64,000 nucleotides of DNA, taken from Platerodrilus igneus. Its lineage: Eukaryota; Arthropoda; Insecta; Coleoptera; Lycidae. Location: NCBI GenBank assembly GCA_036346225.1, contig JARFIW010000961.1, forward strand, positions 1,144,001 to 1,208,000, given 5' to 3'. This document shows, piece by piece, positions 1 to 11,299 of this stretch (positions are counted from its first letter, which is position 1; each line of letters opens with the position of its first letter). Below the pieces are notes generated by a model. The model searched no databases, was not told the origin of the DNA, and saw nothing but the letters and a program-made list of their open reading frames with translations. A program made the position numbers and the translations under genes.

Positions 1-217
1 CTTCGGTAAACGTGTTATCGGTCGAAAAAACCAGGTGGCGCCTTATATAAACATTTTGTAGGTTTTAAGTTAGGGTTTATGTAGGGTAGTTAGGACTTAG
101 ATTCTAAGCTGTTACTGTGCTAACAGACTTTTTCTTTTTTTAAGTTTTTTCTTTTGTGGCTTTGTCGCGATTGTTACGTGCCATTGCACTTTAACATTTT
201 ATGTTAAGTTTTTTGAT

Positions 218-295
218 ATACGGAAGTTTCCCGCCATAATTTTCAAATACGCGGTACGCGCGAACTTTTAAATGAACTGGGCGGTACTTCCGTAT
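218..295. repeat. Imperfect hairpin with GC-rich arms
   Basis: The left arm (218-235, starting ATACGGAAGT and ending CCGCC) pairs with the right arm (279-295, GGGCGGTACTTCCGTAT) apart from a small bulge. The loop is about 43 nt and contains the CG-rich motif GCGGTACGCGCG. It lies in otherwise AT-rich DNA. It could be the terminal structure of a small decayed element; no function can be assigned. Confidence 0.55.
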
Positions 296-449
296 GTCAT
301 GGTAGTGAGTTTGCGCAAGAGTGAATATCCCTAGAGGGTTAGGACTATACTAGACAAGTTGTTGGGGTGACGCGCTAAATCGTGGCCATTTTGCCTTTGA
401 TCGTGAAGTTATGTGCACGTGATTGTCTGGTAACGTATCTATCTTAGGG

Positions 450-530
450 TTTACCTATGTAGAAATCCCTGCCTAATTGTCTTTGTTGTCTACCTCTACC
501 TTCTTCCTGTCCAAACCTTACATAGGTAAA
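450..530. repeat. 12-bp perfect inverted repeat
   Basis: TTTACCTATGTA at 450-461 is exactly mirrored by TACATAGGTAAA at 519-530, with a pyrimidine-rich spacer of 57 nt. It may be the termini of a very short MITE-like sequence or a chance palindrome; no target duplication is obvious. Confidence 0.45.
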
Positions 531-930
531 ATTGCTGCCACCTGGGACTACCGAACTTCACGCCTGAGGAGGACTCATGATTACCTTGGCTAGCCGAGCC
601 GAGCTGTAGCTGTTCCTTACGCATTTGATGGCGTCGACGGATGATCTCTCATTCCGCCGGATACCGGATCCCTTATGTAAGTAACCTTTTACTTATTTTG
701 TGTCAAAACGGATTAATTTGTTGTTAAAATGACTCTCGTTTATCTTTAATTGTTTAATTTTTATATGCAAATTATTGTGCAATATCGGTGACATCACCAG
801 TAGTTGACGCGCCGAAATCCGTATAAGAGTCGGCGCTGCCAACTGTGATAGTGTCTCTTACACCACGTTACCGGTGTAGTAATTATCGAACTTTAAATTT
901 TAACTACCGTTTTCGTATAACAAGGTTTTC

Positions 931-1056
931 GAATCGAGCCCCAGCGTTGGGCCGTCATAAATATGCTGTAAAATGTACAAAAAGCCTCGCCAGTTTCCTG
1001 GAATAAAATCACACAAAATTTTATTTTGAACTCGAGCCTCACTTTTGGGCGCTACG
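931..1056 (-). other. Possible PBS/LTR-junction fragment, minus strand
   Basis: Read on the minus strand, two related motifs occur about 100 bp apart: GCGCCCAAAAGTGAGGCTCG (near 1034-1053) and GGCCCAACGCTGGGGCTCGA (near 935-954). Both resemble the primer-binding-site core GGCGCCCAACGTGGGGCTCG found in some Gypsy and BEL elements. I see no flanking LTR pair or coding region, so this is only a suggestion of a decayed LTR element. Confidence 0.25.
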
Positions 1057-3105
1057 ATTTGCTGTGATTCTCTTCTGATAATCGCCTCTGTCCTCTTCCC
1101 GCCTCGGCTGCTCCCCTAGATAACTTACATCCTCATTCATAAAAAAAAACAAACACATTCCTACCACAAACACCAACGTTAACTCTATTTACATCAATAT
1201 TCACAATACATTAAAATTTCAAAATTAAAATTCAGCATAAATTTCAGTATCAGAAAATTTCAAGATTAAATTTGTCATCATTTTAATGTGCATCCAGAAT
1301 TAAAGTCCTTGTAGGATGCCTACTAATTAATATAACAATATATGCAGACCTGAGTCTGAGTACAAAGGGAGCATCTCCCACCCCTTTACGTTAATTAACC
1401 AGGTTCGTCTAATTGAGCTCAAAGACATACCCAAATTTTCATCATAATCCAGAACATAAACTGCTAAATACTCCTTTCTACTTAAACAAGAAAATTTCAC
1501 CTTAAAATAAAAAATTTGTTGTTAGTACCAATTCACTACTGTCCATTTTAAGTAAATAAATTATACAGTTATTCAACACACACCAAAACATCAAAAATCG
1601 AACAACAAAGCATAAGTTACCTGAAGGTTAATGCACTCGTGGCTCCAATGTACATCGTCCTTTGTTAATCACACCATTCCAACTGGGTTATGTTTAGGTC
1701 CTCGGATTACTGGTCGCCTTTAAAATTTTCTACACCACCATTCATCTAAAGTTGTTTCAGTGCTTTTCCGGCACTCATCTGTGTATATCTGTATCTTGTT
1801 TTGTGGATCCATTCACGTTTACGAATCATTTAATTATTAACACCCCCGAAAATAGCAAAGAAATTCATACTTCTTTCACGCTATACGCCAAAACTGCCTA
1901 CTTTTGTGTATTCATTTGTCGTTGCAAATTTGAATAATTGGTACAGTACTCGCAATTGTAACTAGACTTTATTACCTTGCATCTTCTTTTCTAAGTGCAC
2001 TAAATTACTTTCATTGTAGCACGTAAAGAACAAACTGTTTTAAAGTATTAAATAATCACCAAAATATACGAGCAAACTGTTTAAATTATTGAATCAAAAT
2101 CGAAAAATTAAGAGAGAGAAACTCATATTAACACGGGTATATACAATCGCTAGCTTGTACGTCGGTATTGTCCCGCAAACGGACAATTTCCAGAATTTCG
2201 TCATTCTATGTTCCCTTTTCGATCGCTCGGCACCGCTTCCACAAAATTTGCACACGTCCAAGTTTAAAATCTATGAAATTTCGACACGGCTCGTAACGTC
2301 TGAGAATAACTAATTAATTTTTATACAGAAATGTTATTTTTACCTCTCATGTTTGCCTCTTATTTTCAACCAATCGTAACCCAGTGACGTTGCTCAAATC
2401 ACGCCTTTTACTATATGTGTCTCTGTCTTGCGCATATTATCTGTCTCTATCTACCCTGTTCTGAGTGGTACTAATCGATATTCTTTAGTATCGGTTATTT
2501 TCAATCCACGTGTTCTGTGAAATAACCCACCTTATTAGCATTTCTCGTGAATATTAAGCGACGGTTTCTCCAACATTCTCTGTAACCATTTGTTATCTGC
2601 AAAATTTACGCAGAACGAGACTTTTAAAAATACGCAGGTGTTCAATCGTCCTACTTCTAACTAACACTTCTACGATTTGAATATTATTGGGTTTTTTACA
2701 AGTTTTTATGCATATTATATGTTACTAATGGTTCAATTAACTCCAATTAAAATAATACCCTTTAATTTTAAGTGAATCCTAATTAAATATTCAATTATTA
2801 TTTGTACATTTTGTTTAATACTCGTTACTTAGACTTGAATTAATTAATATAAATTTTGCACCTAATTTCCATGTGTTTCTTTACTTGGAATAATTAAACT
2901 ACACGTTGAGCATTTTAATACTGCTTTTTTTTATAGAAAGCGTCTTGTAAATAATTTAAATCTCTTATTTTTAATGAAACAAATGAATTTTTATGCTCCA
3001 CGGTTTTTTAAATAAAGCGTATTATCTAATAAAATTCCTTATACACGGTGATTAAAATTATTTGATGTAATTAATTAATTAATAATACCCTGGTCTAAAT
3101 ATGAG

Positions 3106-3106
<1 letters not shown>

Positions 3107-3141
<35 letters not shown>
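3107..3141. repeat. (TA)n microsatellite
   Basis: An uninterrupted TA dinucleotide run of about 17 units. A second tract lies 118 bp downstream. Confidence 0.95.
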
Positions 3142-3143
<2 letters not shown>

Positions 3144-3253
3144 AATCAATAAAAATATTCTTGGGATATAGGCCATTTATTAACATATAGAATTATTTCG
3201 CAATATGCCGCGTTTCGGTCTTATTGACCTTTATCGTGTATTAAAAATCTAAT

Positions 3254-3258
<5 letters not shown>

Positions 3259-3302
<44 letters not shown>

Positions 3303-3304
3303 TT
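3259..3304. repeat. (TA)n microsatellite with TGTA/TACA interruptions
   Basis: A TA-rich run with one TGTA and one TACA interruption. The segment between this and the preceding tract contains a CGTTTCGGTC...GACC motif on a background resembling short repeats found near Penelope-like elements, but I cannot support that assignment. Confidence 0.9.
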
Positions 3305-4028
3305 GCTGTGCTTTGAGTCACGATTGGGCGTGTCATTAAATTGCTGTAATTTAGCCTTTTGGGATTTTAAGCCCTTACGATGGGTGCCATTTTTGATTGA
3401 TATGTAATTCCTTTTTATGCCCCTATGTTGTACGTTATATTTTATTTGTTTGTTTACCACGACTAGCTCACTGAATGCTCGTCTTCCTAATAATAAAAAT
3501 CTTATTTTAACCTTTAAATGTATTCAAATAAAGCAGTTCAAAAATACAATATAATAATTGACAATATGTACAATGTTGTGTAAACTCAAAATTTTCCCTT
3601 GTATAGAATATTTACATTTACCAATTTTATGCTTTCCTGAAAGCCAGTAAAAATATCTTGTAATTACTCTCAAGTATCTTCAAACGTTCTAAGATGCTTT
3701 TCTCTGTTTTCATATTTTCAAATGACCTTTTTGATGACCCTTACAGATACATAATATATAGCAAATATTAAATTTGAAACAGTGTTTAAATAATAAAATG
3801 TTTAAAAATCGCTAACCTGGAGTGGTCACTAGAGTTCCCTCATAGTCTGTGGTCTGCATCCCTTGTTGTGTTCGTTTTACTTATTGGCCAGAATTGTCCA
3901 TTTCTCCTTGAATTAACTTTGTGTACCCTTTTGATCTCACTCTCAGACGCATTTTTAGATTTACGTTAGGGCTTAGATCTCGACATGAACATCGACTCAA
4001 CAAAAGTCTATCAACAACAATTAGCATC

Positions 4029-4119
4029 AACAAAAATGCCGTCTCAAAAAAGAATCCTCAACAAAAACCGTCCCAATAAAAGAAGCTTTAACAAAAGCCG
4101 TCCCAATAAAGGAAGCTAT
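4029..4119 (+). repeat. Three-unit 30-bp tandem repeat
   Basis: Units start at 4029, 4060 and 4090. The second and third are nearly identical (AACAAAA[A/G]CCGTCCCAATA followed by AA[A/G]GAAGCT); the first is diverged (AACAAAAATGCCGTCTC...). No reading frame of interest crosses it. Confidence 0.75.
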
Positions 4120-5225
4120 GTTTTATTAAATATTAAAAATAAATTTAATTAATTGTTTCAATTACGTCTATTCGTAGATCGGCTTATTTTCGTCGCACAA
4201 TTTCTCGCTTTCAAATTTTACTTATTCTAAATTTTGTTTCACTAATTAATTACGTAACTTTCTACTGCATTTTAAGCATAGTTTGTGCGTGCTGGAATAT
4301 AAACTAAATGTTTATTCATTTCCTATTGTATTTATAAGCTCTTACCACCAATCGTTTTTATTGGCGTGTTTATTGATCAAGGCTTGTACTTTGCGTTATC
4401 TGGCAGAACTCGGTATTTTCTCAAATTCATTGGTTTAATTCTTCGACGAAATGCTTTCTCAGTCACGTAAGCATTCTGCTAAATTACAGTATTTTGTTAG
4501 AATTTTCGATTATTGCTTTTATCTAGTCACGTGTTCAATGTTTGTCAATTTAAAAGTCCACGGTTTATCATATAATTGAATCGCCTGGTGTTTATTTGTT
4601 TGTTACCAAATGTTGGTTTTCTAAACAAATATATTCTTTCTAGTCACGTATTTAGTGACGTATTAAGATTCGTTTGCATATAGATGCGTTGATATTTTCG
4701 ACGTAATTATTAAATATTTGGAATGCCAATTTATCTATGTTTCCCGATAATTTTATTTGCTTCAATTAGTTGCTTCTAAAATCTTATCTTTACTCGTAAA
4801 TTAGACTTAAACTTATTATACGACGCACACATTACTATTCTAATTAAATGATATCGGATTATTACTAAAGGAGCTTTTTTTTTCATGCATTTAATCAAAT
4901 ATCTTTTATATACAGTGTCCTTGCAATTGACTTTTTGTAGAATAGTCGATTTACTTCTATATTTGATGGAATTATTTGATTTTCTTAAAGTTAAAGTTAT
5001 TTATATATAGTTAATTAATAAAACTTACAAAATCTTACGTGTTATTTACGTATTGGCTTAGCATTATACTAGACTGTAATGAATGGTGAAATTTATAATA
5101 GTTGAAAAATGCCTAAGCAGTATCAGTATAGATAATATTATTTTTACATAAAGATGTGTTCATTCCTGTATATTTGATTATTATTTAGTATATTTGTAAA
5201 AGTTTAATAGAAATTTTTTCTTTAT

Positions 5226-5410
5226 ATATATACGTCAGATACGTCAGTAGAAAGATATTGGTGTGCCATTGAAAACTGTTTTTAATTTTTTTTTAAGGGT
5301 GTCCCATGTTATCGTATACAGGCAATATCTCCCTTATTTGAAAAGATTAAAAAAAAAATTAAAAACAGTTTTCAATGGCACACCAATATCTTTCTACTGA
5401 CGTATCTGAC

Positions 5411-5450
<40 letters not shown>

Positions 5451-5583
5451 GAAAATATATATATATATACACACAGGGTGTCCCATGTTATCGTATACAG
5501 GCAATATCTCCCTTATTTGAAAAGATTAAAAAAAATTAAAACAGTTTTCAATGGCACACCAATATCTTTCTACTGACGTATCT

Positions 5584-5621
<38 letters not shown>

Positions 5622-5647
5622 GAAAAATATATATATATATACACACA
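5226..5647. repeat. Tandem and inverted array of mariner terminal sequence with (TA)n spacers
   Basis: The terminal sequence of the adjacent DD41D element (motif GTGTCCCATG followed by ATCGTATACAGG and ending near TTTCTACTGACGTA) occurs as partial copies starting near 5297 and 5476, before the true left terminus at 5648; the spacings are 179 and 172 bp. Each unit ends in a (TA)n run and AAGGAAA. In addition, 5234-5298 is the reverse complement of 5346-5416, giving a hairpin of about 65-70 bp with a 48-nt loop. The array is probably a local amplification of the transposon end, perhaps through replication slippage in the (TA)n spacers or repeated aborted insertions. Confidence 0.85.
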
Positions 5648-5945
5648 GGGTGTCCCATGTTATCGTATACAGGCAATATCTCCCTTATTTGAAAAGATTA
5701 AAAAAAAAATTAAAAACAGTTTTCAATGGCACACCAATATCTTTCTACTGACGTATCGAAAAACAACATTTGCTTTTACTACCTCTTTGAAAACATCCTC
5801 AACTTTTTATTATTAAATTGCACCCTCTGTATATTTTCATCAATAATGAATTGCCACTATATTGTGAATACGATGACATATCACATTTAGTAGTTTTTAT
5901 TTACTAATACCAAAAAAATTAACAATTTATGCTTTATAAATTACA
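5648..5945 (+). repeat. Left TIR of outer DD41D element
   Basis: It aligns in reverse complement with 8735-9036. Shared landmarks include the GTGTCCC terminus, GAAAAACAACATTTGC, AACTTTTTATTATTAAATT, AATGAATTGCCA and ACAATTTATG. Divergence is well above that of a recent insertion. Confidence 0.85.
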
Positions 5946-6029
5946 TGTATTAACATAATGGAAACAATAACAAAAAAATAAAACTCTTTTATTCGTTTTA
6001 ATAAATTAAAGAAAATTATTTCCCGTCGA

Positions 6030-7028
6030 TTATACGCAGACTTTAAAGCATCCTAAAAGCGCTCTTGTGCACGCAGCGTGAATCATAGCTGGCGTAATGC
6101 TACGACATGCTTCACGAAAACGCTCTTTAAGACCATCTAAATCTACAGGTTGTGTTTAATAAACTAATTCTTTTATGTAGCCCCACCAAAAACAGTCCAG
6201 TAGTGCGAGATCTGGTGATCGGGTTGGCCAAGCTATCGGTCCATAGGTACCAATTCATCTGTTTGGAAATTGTTGATTTAAATATTCAGCAACAACGTGT
6301 GCATTATGAGGTGGAGCACCGTCTTGTTGCCAAATAAATGTATTCCGTTCTGCCAAAGAAATGTCCTCCATAAGCTCAGGTAACGTATTTTGTAGAAAAC
6401 GTAAATACCTTTCTCCGGTCAGTAAACCTTCAGAAAAGTATGGCTCATTCAGAGGACCATTAAATAATCCACTCCATAAATTTATTCCCCAAATTGTTTG
6501 AAGTCTTGTGTGTTGAACCCAGTGTGGATTTTCTATCGAACAGTAATGAGAATTGTGTTTATTCACCACACCGTGGTTGTGGAACCGACTTTCATCACTC
6601 CAACATATTTGATTTAAAAATTTAGGATTATCATGGATTATAATGTTGTAGGTCGTAATACTTGAACTAAATGCAGTTTAAATGGATGATATTTGTTTTG
6701 CTTCAGTATCCTCTGTACAGGGGTTATACTTATTCCTAGCTCTGCAGCTAATTTTCTAATGGAAGCATTGGGATTGACCCCAACATATGCAAGTACATTA
6801 ATGATATTATTGTTTGTTCTAACTGGATTTTGGTGTGATGCATGTTGTTTGTTAGGAAAGAAACCAGTGAGCATTTTGCATTCTAATCTTGGAAACACCA
6901 TATGGGATATTGGAAGACTCAAAAAAACGTTTATGGTATAAACGGGCAGCTATTCGATCGTTTTTCCTACATTCTCCATAAACCAATAACATATCAATGT
7001 ATTCGTCTGGACTAAACGTAAACGGCAT
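6030..7028 (-). pseudogene. Broken Tc1/mariner transposase (DD41D), outer element
   Basis: This is a transposase relic that would cut and rejoin DNA at TA sites. It starts at the ATG at 7026-7028 (MPFTFSPDEYIDML). The N-terminus is a helix-turn-helix region with a frameshift near 6910-6920; the frame then holds a second HTH (around residues SIRKLAAELGISITPVQRIL). A further break lies near 6640. The catalytic core shows the middle aspartate in WQQDGAPPHNAH and the third in SPDLALLDCFWWGY, with 41 positions between them. In-frame stops lie near 6255 and 6170. The C-terminal tail reads to the stop at 6030-6032. The length is close to a full transposase of about 330 residues. It is certainly inactive as it stands; the DD41D (rosa-like) label rests on the spacing and the LDxFxWGY context. 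Confidence 0.8.
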
Positions 7029-7270
7029 TCTTGTAAACCAAGGTTAATGACATACTTTTGAATAATTACTAACGCAAACAACAAATTCATATAACAACTA
7101 AATTACACCAATGAAATATGTTTAAAACAATCTGTAAATTCAAAACAATTGATTAATTTTTGACACAAGCAGTGTTGATTTCCAAAACAAAAAAGACTGT
7201 TCCAACTTTTTCAACATTTAATGACGTTTTTGTAGACTGCGGTAACAGTAATCTAGGATTTCAATATATA

Positions 7271-8725
7271 AGGTTATCATAAAGTAAGGGATATATTTTA
7301 AATTATGATAACTTTTTAACCAATTAAGTTAATAACAAGAAATAAATGAAATCTAATTGCTTATGAAATGGGATTTAGTATGCCCAAAACAGGTTACGGC
7401 AATTGCTCAATATGACCTCCATTTTGTTGTTGTAAGATCACCATCCTTATCTCCAAATTGTACACAGCATTTCGTAACATTTCTGGTTGAATTGTACCAA
7501 TTTGCTCCGTAATACTGTCTTTTAATTCTTGTAGCGTAGTTGGTCGTCTTCTAAACACTAAACTTTTTTAATAACCCCACAGCCAGTAATCCGCTGGGTT
7601 TAGATCAGGTGATCTTGGTGGCCATGAATTTACGAAATGTCTGCTTAACACGCGATCTTGAAAAACGTTGGTTAACAATTCTTTGACTGGTCGAAAAATG
7701 TGCGGGGGTGCTCCATCCTGCATAAAAATGATGTTTTCAATTTCGTAGTGCTCGTTTTGCAACTGTGGAATAACATAATTTTGTAACATTTGCAAGTATC
7801 GTTCACCATTTACAGTTACAGATACGGCTTGTCCATTCTGCATTTCCTCGTAGAAATACGGACCAATAAAAAAATCAGCTGTAAAACCGCACCAAACGGT
7901 GACTTTCTTGTCATGAAGACCTTTTTGAACGATTTGTTGCGGATTTTCTGCCGACCAGATTCTACAGTTTTGAGTATTGACTCCACCATTCAGAGTAAAA
8001 TGTGCCTCATCTGTCCATAAAATACGGGATAACCATTCGGGTTCAATTTTCATCTGAGCCATTACTCGCAAAGAAAAATCGTACATAGTAGCCAAATTTG
8101 CGTCCTTTAATTCAAACAGCATTTTCAGTTTATATGGATACATGTTTAGAATTTTGCGTAAAATTTTCCAAACCGTGGTATACGGCATTTGCAATCGCTT
8201 GGATATCGCATTTGCACTGCTGATTGCTTCTGGCTATGTCTTGATTTTCATGAAGAACCTCTGCAACTTGGACTTCACTAATTATTGGTCTTCCTGATCT
8301 TGGTAAGTCAGTTACAGACCCTGTTCTTTCAAATTTTTGTATCAAATTGCGGTTCGCTTTCATTTGACAGGGTCCCGCTCTCAAACCCATTCTCGTGCGA
8401 AATCTTCGTAATCCAGCGGTGTAATTTCTGCCGGATTCATAATAGCACTGAACTAAACCAATTCTTGTTTGTAAATCCATGTTATTACAGTTGAGTCGTT
8501 TGAACTCAACGTTTACTTGAGTTTTAATTTCAAAATAAAACTTCAAATTGAATAATTTCGTTTTGACACTAGTGTCAACAATTGTTATGACAACGCTTTT
8601 GTTTCTCATAGATACGGTAAAATCCCATTCATTAAGCAACTAGATTTCGTTTATTTTATGTTACTAACTTAATTTATTAAAAAGTTGTAATGATTTAAAA
8701 TATATCCCTTACTTTATGATAACCT
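7271..8725 (-). mobile_element. Nested Tc1/mariner DD41D element, about 1.45 kb
   Basis: The termini are AGGTTATCATAAAGTAAGGG at 7271 and its reverse complement ending at 8725. The terminal inverted repeats continue for about 100 bp on each side with only scattered differences, so this copy is younger than the element it interrupts. The flanks are TA-rich (TATATA on the left, TA within CCTAG on the right), consistent with TA targeting, although the exact duplicated dinucleotide is ambiguous. It contains a nearly complete transposase on the minus strand. Confidence 0.88.
7394..8480 (-). pseudogene. Tc1/mariner transposase (DD41D), inner element, two frameshifts
   Basis: The start is the ATG at 8478-8480 (MDLQTRIGLVQCYY). 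The N-terminal part has HTH and linker sequence including the GRP motif (PRSGRPIISE). The frame is lost near 8190-8210 and resumes with YTTVWKILRKIL. The catalytic triad is visible: WTDEAHF, then FMQDGAPPH, then PADYWLWGY, with 41 residues between the second and third Asp. A second single-base break near 7568 separates WGY from the C-terminal tail, which reads on to the stop at 7394-7396. The triad is intact, so this copy needed only two indels to be lost. I do not propose a corrected sequence. Confidence 0.85.
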
Positions 8726-8734
8726 AGTACAATA

Positions 8735-9036
8735 ATTGTTAGATCATTTACAAAACATAAATTGTTTATTTTTTGGTGTTAACAAATGTAAACTACTAAG
8801 TATGATATGTCAACGTATTCACAATACAATGGCAATTCATTTTCGATGAAAATATACAAAAGATGTAATTTAATAATAAAAAGTTGGAGGTGGTTTCCAA
8901 GGGGCTGTAAAGGCAAATGTTGTTTTTCAATACGTAATTAGAAAGGTATTGGTGTGCCATTGAAAACTGTTTTTTAATTTTTTTTAAATCTTTTCAAATA
9001 AGGGAGATATTGCCTGTATACGATAACATGGGACAC
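8735..9036 (-). repeat. Right TIR of outer DD41D element
   Basis: Partner of the left TIR at 5648-5945. It ends in CATGGGACAC at 9027-9036, and Gypsy coding sequence begins within 30 bp beyond it. Confidence 0.83.
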
Positions 9037-9065
9037 GCAGTATATATAAAGTGTTTTTACTTAAA

Positions 9066-9840
9066 TTATGTTATGTCCATAGTTGGTGGACAATTATATT
9101 GTTGTTTAGTCCGCTGATTTAGTTTTCTAGCATTCAAGCATAACCTGATACTACCATCACTTTTCTTGATAATTACTAACGGATTAACAAAATGTGTACA
9201 CGATTTCTTAACGATACCTACTTTTAGCATTTGATCAATTTCTATTTTTACCCTATCCCTGTACGCCGCTGAAATAGGATATAATTTTGCACGGAATGGT
9301 TCTGTATTAACAACCTCCAATTTATGCTCATAATCTGTATCAATTCTAGATTCTTACCCTATCAATTCGGAATATTTATTCAACAATGATTTTACTTCAC
9401 CCTTCAATTCACCTGGACACTTAATTTCATATTCTGCTTTCACCTCATTCTCTAACTTAGCTTGAAACTGATTTATATTCAGACAGTCATTTTCGATTTC
9501 TGCCCTAACTTCTTCATCTCATTTAATATTTTCCCCATACACATTATTTCCTTGTCTTCAGCATTTAGTTTGAACCCCAACTTATATATAATATCCATCC
9601 CAAAAATAGCGTATATTTTCTATCCAGGTACAATTATAAATTCATTTTCAAATCTTATATTCCTAATTCACATTTGGTGCTACCAAGTTACACTTCTTCA
9701 TGGGTATCATTTCATCCATCAACTTTTCATTGCTATTTTTAACAAAATTCTCTGAAACGAGCGACGCCTCCCCTCCTGTATCAATGAGTACTTTTATCAC
9801 ATTATTTTCCACATTTAAATTAACTAGAGGTAATCAATTT
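9066..9840 (-). pseudogene. Gypsy protease/reverse-transcriptase relic
   Basis: On the minus strand the order is protease then RT. The aspartic protease motif VLIDTGG lies near 9780, followed by about 90 decayed residues with stops, including a GMDI[I]YKLG-like region near 9600. After a short spacer comes an RT N-terminus (9066-9320): PFRAKLYPISAAYRDRVKIE, then IDQML, IVKKS, NPLVIIKKSDGSIRLCLNAR and PPTMDI, corresponding to the RT1-RT2 blocks of Ty3/Gypsy polymerases. The coding similarity stops at 9066, next to the mariner right end at 9036. I could not find the RT catalytic core on the other side of the mariner, so it was deleted or is too decayed to read. Confidence 0.8.
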
Positions 9841-9859
9841 TTGTTTATATTAAAACTTG

Positions 9860-11290
9860 AAATTTAATAAATTCATACTGATGTTCATACTGGTTCATCC
9901 TGATAGGCTTGCTTGGCTTGTCTTTTATTCAAAATTTTGGCTCGATGTAGATGGGCCTGGTTGACTTGTAATTTCGGCTTACGTGCGATTAGCTCCTCCA
10001 GGGTCTGGTGCACGTTTCACCGGTTCTCGAGTATTTGTGTTTTGACTTTCATTGTAGTTGTATCGTTGACGCGAATTATTTGGCTATGTGGTTCTAACGT
10101 TGGTTCTTCTTATTACTCACCTAGGTTTTGTGCGTACTCCAATTGGATCTAGAATCTGCCATTCTAATAATCGTTATTTCTCCGACTGAAATTTCCCTCG
10201 TAGTTGTTATTATTACCGCAATAGCTAAATCGAGCCGTTCCTACACTTCTCTGGATTCTTACGAAATTAACCGAAATTAACAAGAGGTCACTCTTGTTTT
10301 ATTGTCCGTCCTACAATTCGGTCCCATTTCATCATACCGTTGCAAATATTCTAAAAACACATCCCTGTCCACGATATTTTGAAGTGCATTGTATTGTCTC
10401 ACTTCCGCCTCAAAATGACCTGCCAAATATTTTATTATATGTTTTTCCTCTAGTGGAGGATTTAATTGTTTCGCGATACTAAACTTCTTTATGGCATATA
10501 ATTCCCGGATTCCTCCTAAATTCTGATTGTATTTGCCCATAATTAAATCATCCCTTATATTGAATTGTTGATTGTCCCCCAAAAGTGCTTTAAAAATTTA
10601 TGTTCAAATTCTGAAAACGTTTCTAACTCGCTTTCTATTAAACCAAACTATATTTTTGCGTCATCTTTTAGCATAGACCTTGCTAAATTTAATTTATACT
10701 GTTCATCGGATGATCCCTGTATTAGTGTTTTAACGTTGTTCAAAAATATCTTTGGATTTAACTTGTTATCGCCACAAATTTCGAATATTGTTCTAACGGT
10801 ATGCTTGGTTAATTTATTCTGATGGGTTCACGAAAATTTTGAACCGCGTTTCTACTAAAAAATTTTAAATCTGTTTTCAAACTTTCCAATTCCTTATTGG
10901 CAGTCTAAATCTTATTTTACAATTTCCCTCAACTTCTTGTACTTTTATGCCTAAATTCCTAAACTTTCCGTTTGTTTCTCTTTTGCATACTTCTTGGCTC
11001 GAAATAACCTTTACAACTTCATTCCTCACATCATCAATGTCCTCCATAATTTGTACAACCTTATTCTGCACCTCTAGCTTTACTTCTGCAATTATTTGAA
11101 TTGTTTTCTTTAAACCCTTGCTTAATGCTTTTATTTCTGAACCTAATTTTCCCCCAACTTAGTCAAATTTTGTCCGAACCCTGCTGTTAATTCTTGCACA
11201 ATTTCATTAATTTTCATGGTCATTTCTTTCATAACGGCGTCATTTTGTCCAGTTTATCATTAAGCGCTACCAAAACCGACATCATCCTAG
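9860..11290 (-). pseudogene. Gypsy gag relic upstream of the pol relic
   Basis: The segment lies immediately 5' of the protease on the same strand, as expected for gag. From 5' to 3': a coiled-coil-like segment at 10877-11071 (repeated E/V/K heptad-type residues); a capsid-like segment near 10620-10830 (GDNKLNPKIFLNNVKTLIQ followed by KLNLAKSMLKDDA); a further capsid segment at 10277-10582 (FSIAKQL, HIIKYLAGHF, VFLEYLQRY); and a basic, Asn/Arg-rich stretch at 9900-10270 without a recognisable CCHC knuckle. Several frameshifts and stops are present. Function is inferred from position and capsid-like pattern rather than a defining motif. Confidence 0.68.
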
Positions 11291-11299
11291 ACTTCTGCG

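Larger units (their letters stand above)
1..5225. other. AT-rich non-coding region, no gene recognised
   Basis: No open frame here resembles a protein family I know; the short ORFs (for example around 1752, 2089 and 3221) have no domain, signal or codon pattern worth calling. The stretch holds small inverted repeats (218-295 and 450-530), primer-binding-site-like motifs (931-1056), two (TA)n tracts (3107-3141 and 3259-3304) and a 30-bp tandem repeat (4029-4119), annotated separately. The GC content is visibly higher in 540-1130 than in 2640-5225, which suggests that at least two sources of DNA abut here. Confidence 0.6.
5648..9036 (-). mobile_element. Tc1/mariner-superfamily element, DD41D type, with long TIRs
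   Basis: The element is bounded by inverted repeats of about 300 bp: roughly 5648-5945 on the left and 8735-9036 on the right, diverged but alignable by eye throughout (for example GTGTCCCATGTTATCGTATA at the left end is mirrored at 9017-9036). It carries a decayed transposase on the minus strand (6030-7028). A second element (7271-8725) is inserted between the transposase start and the right TIR, so the original element was about 1.9 kb. The right end directly abuts Gypsy RT coding sequence (9066 onward), which suggests insertion into that older retroelement. Confidence 0.85.

Noticed and set aside
3221..3460. 79-codon minus-strand ORF ending in a run of Tyr-Ile
   Set aside because: The Tyr-Ile run is translation of the (TA)n microsatellite; the rest shows no family.
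4457..4670. Three AGTCACGT motifs (near 4460, 4525 and 4643) as a regulatory cluster
   Set aside because: Spacing is irregular and no gene is nearby; three 8-mers are weak evidence.
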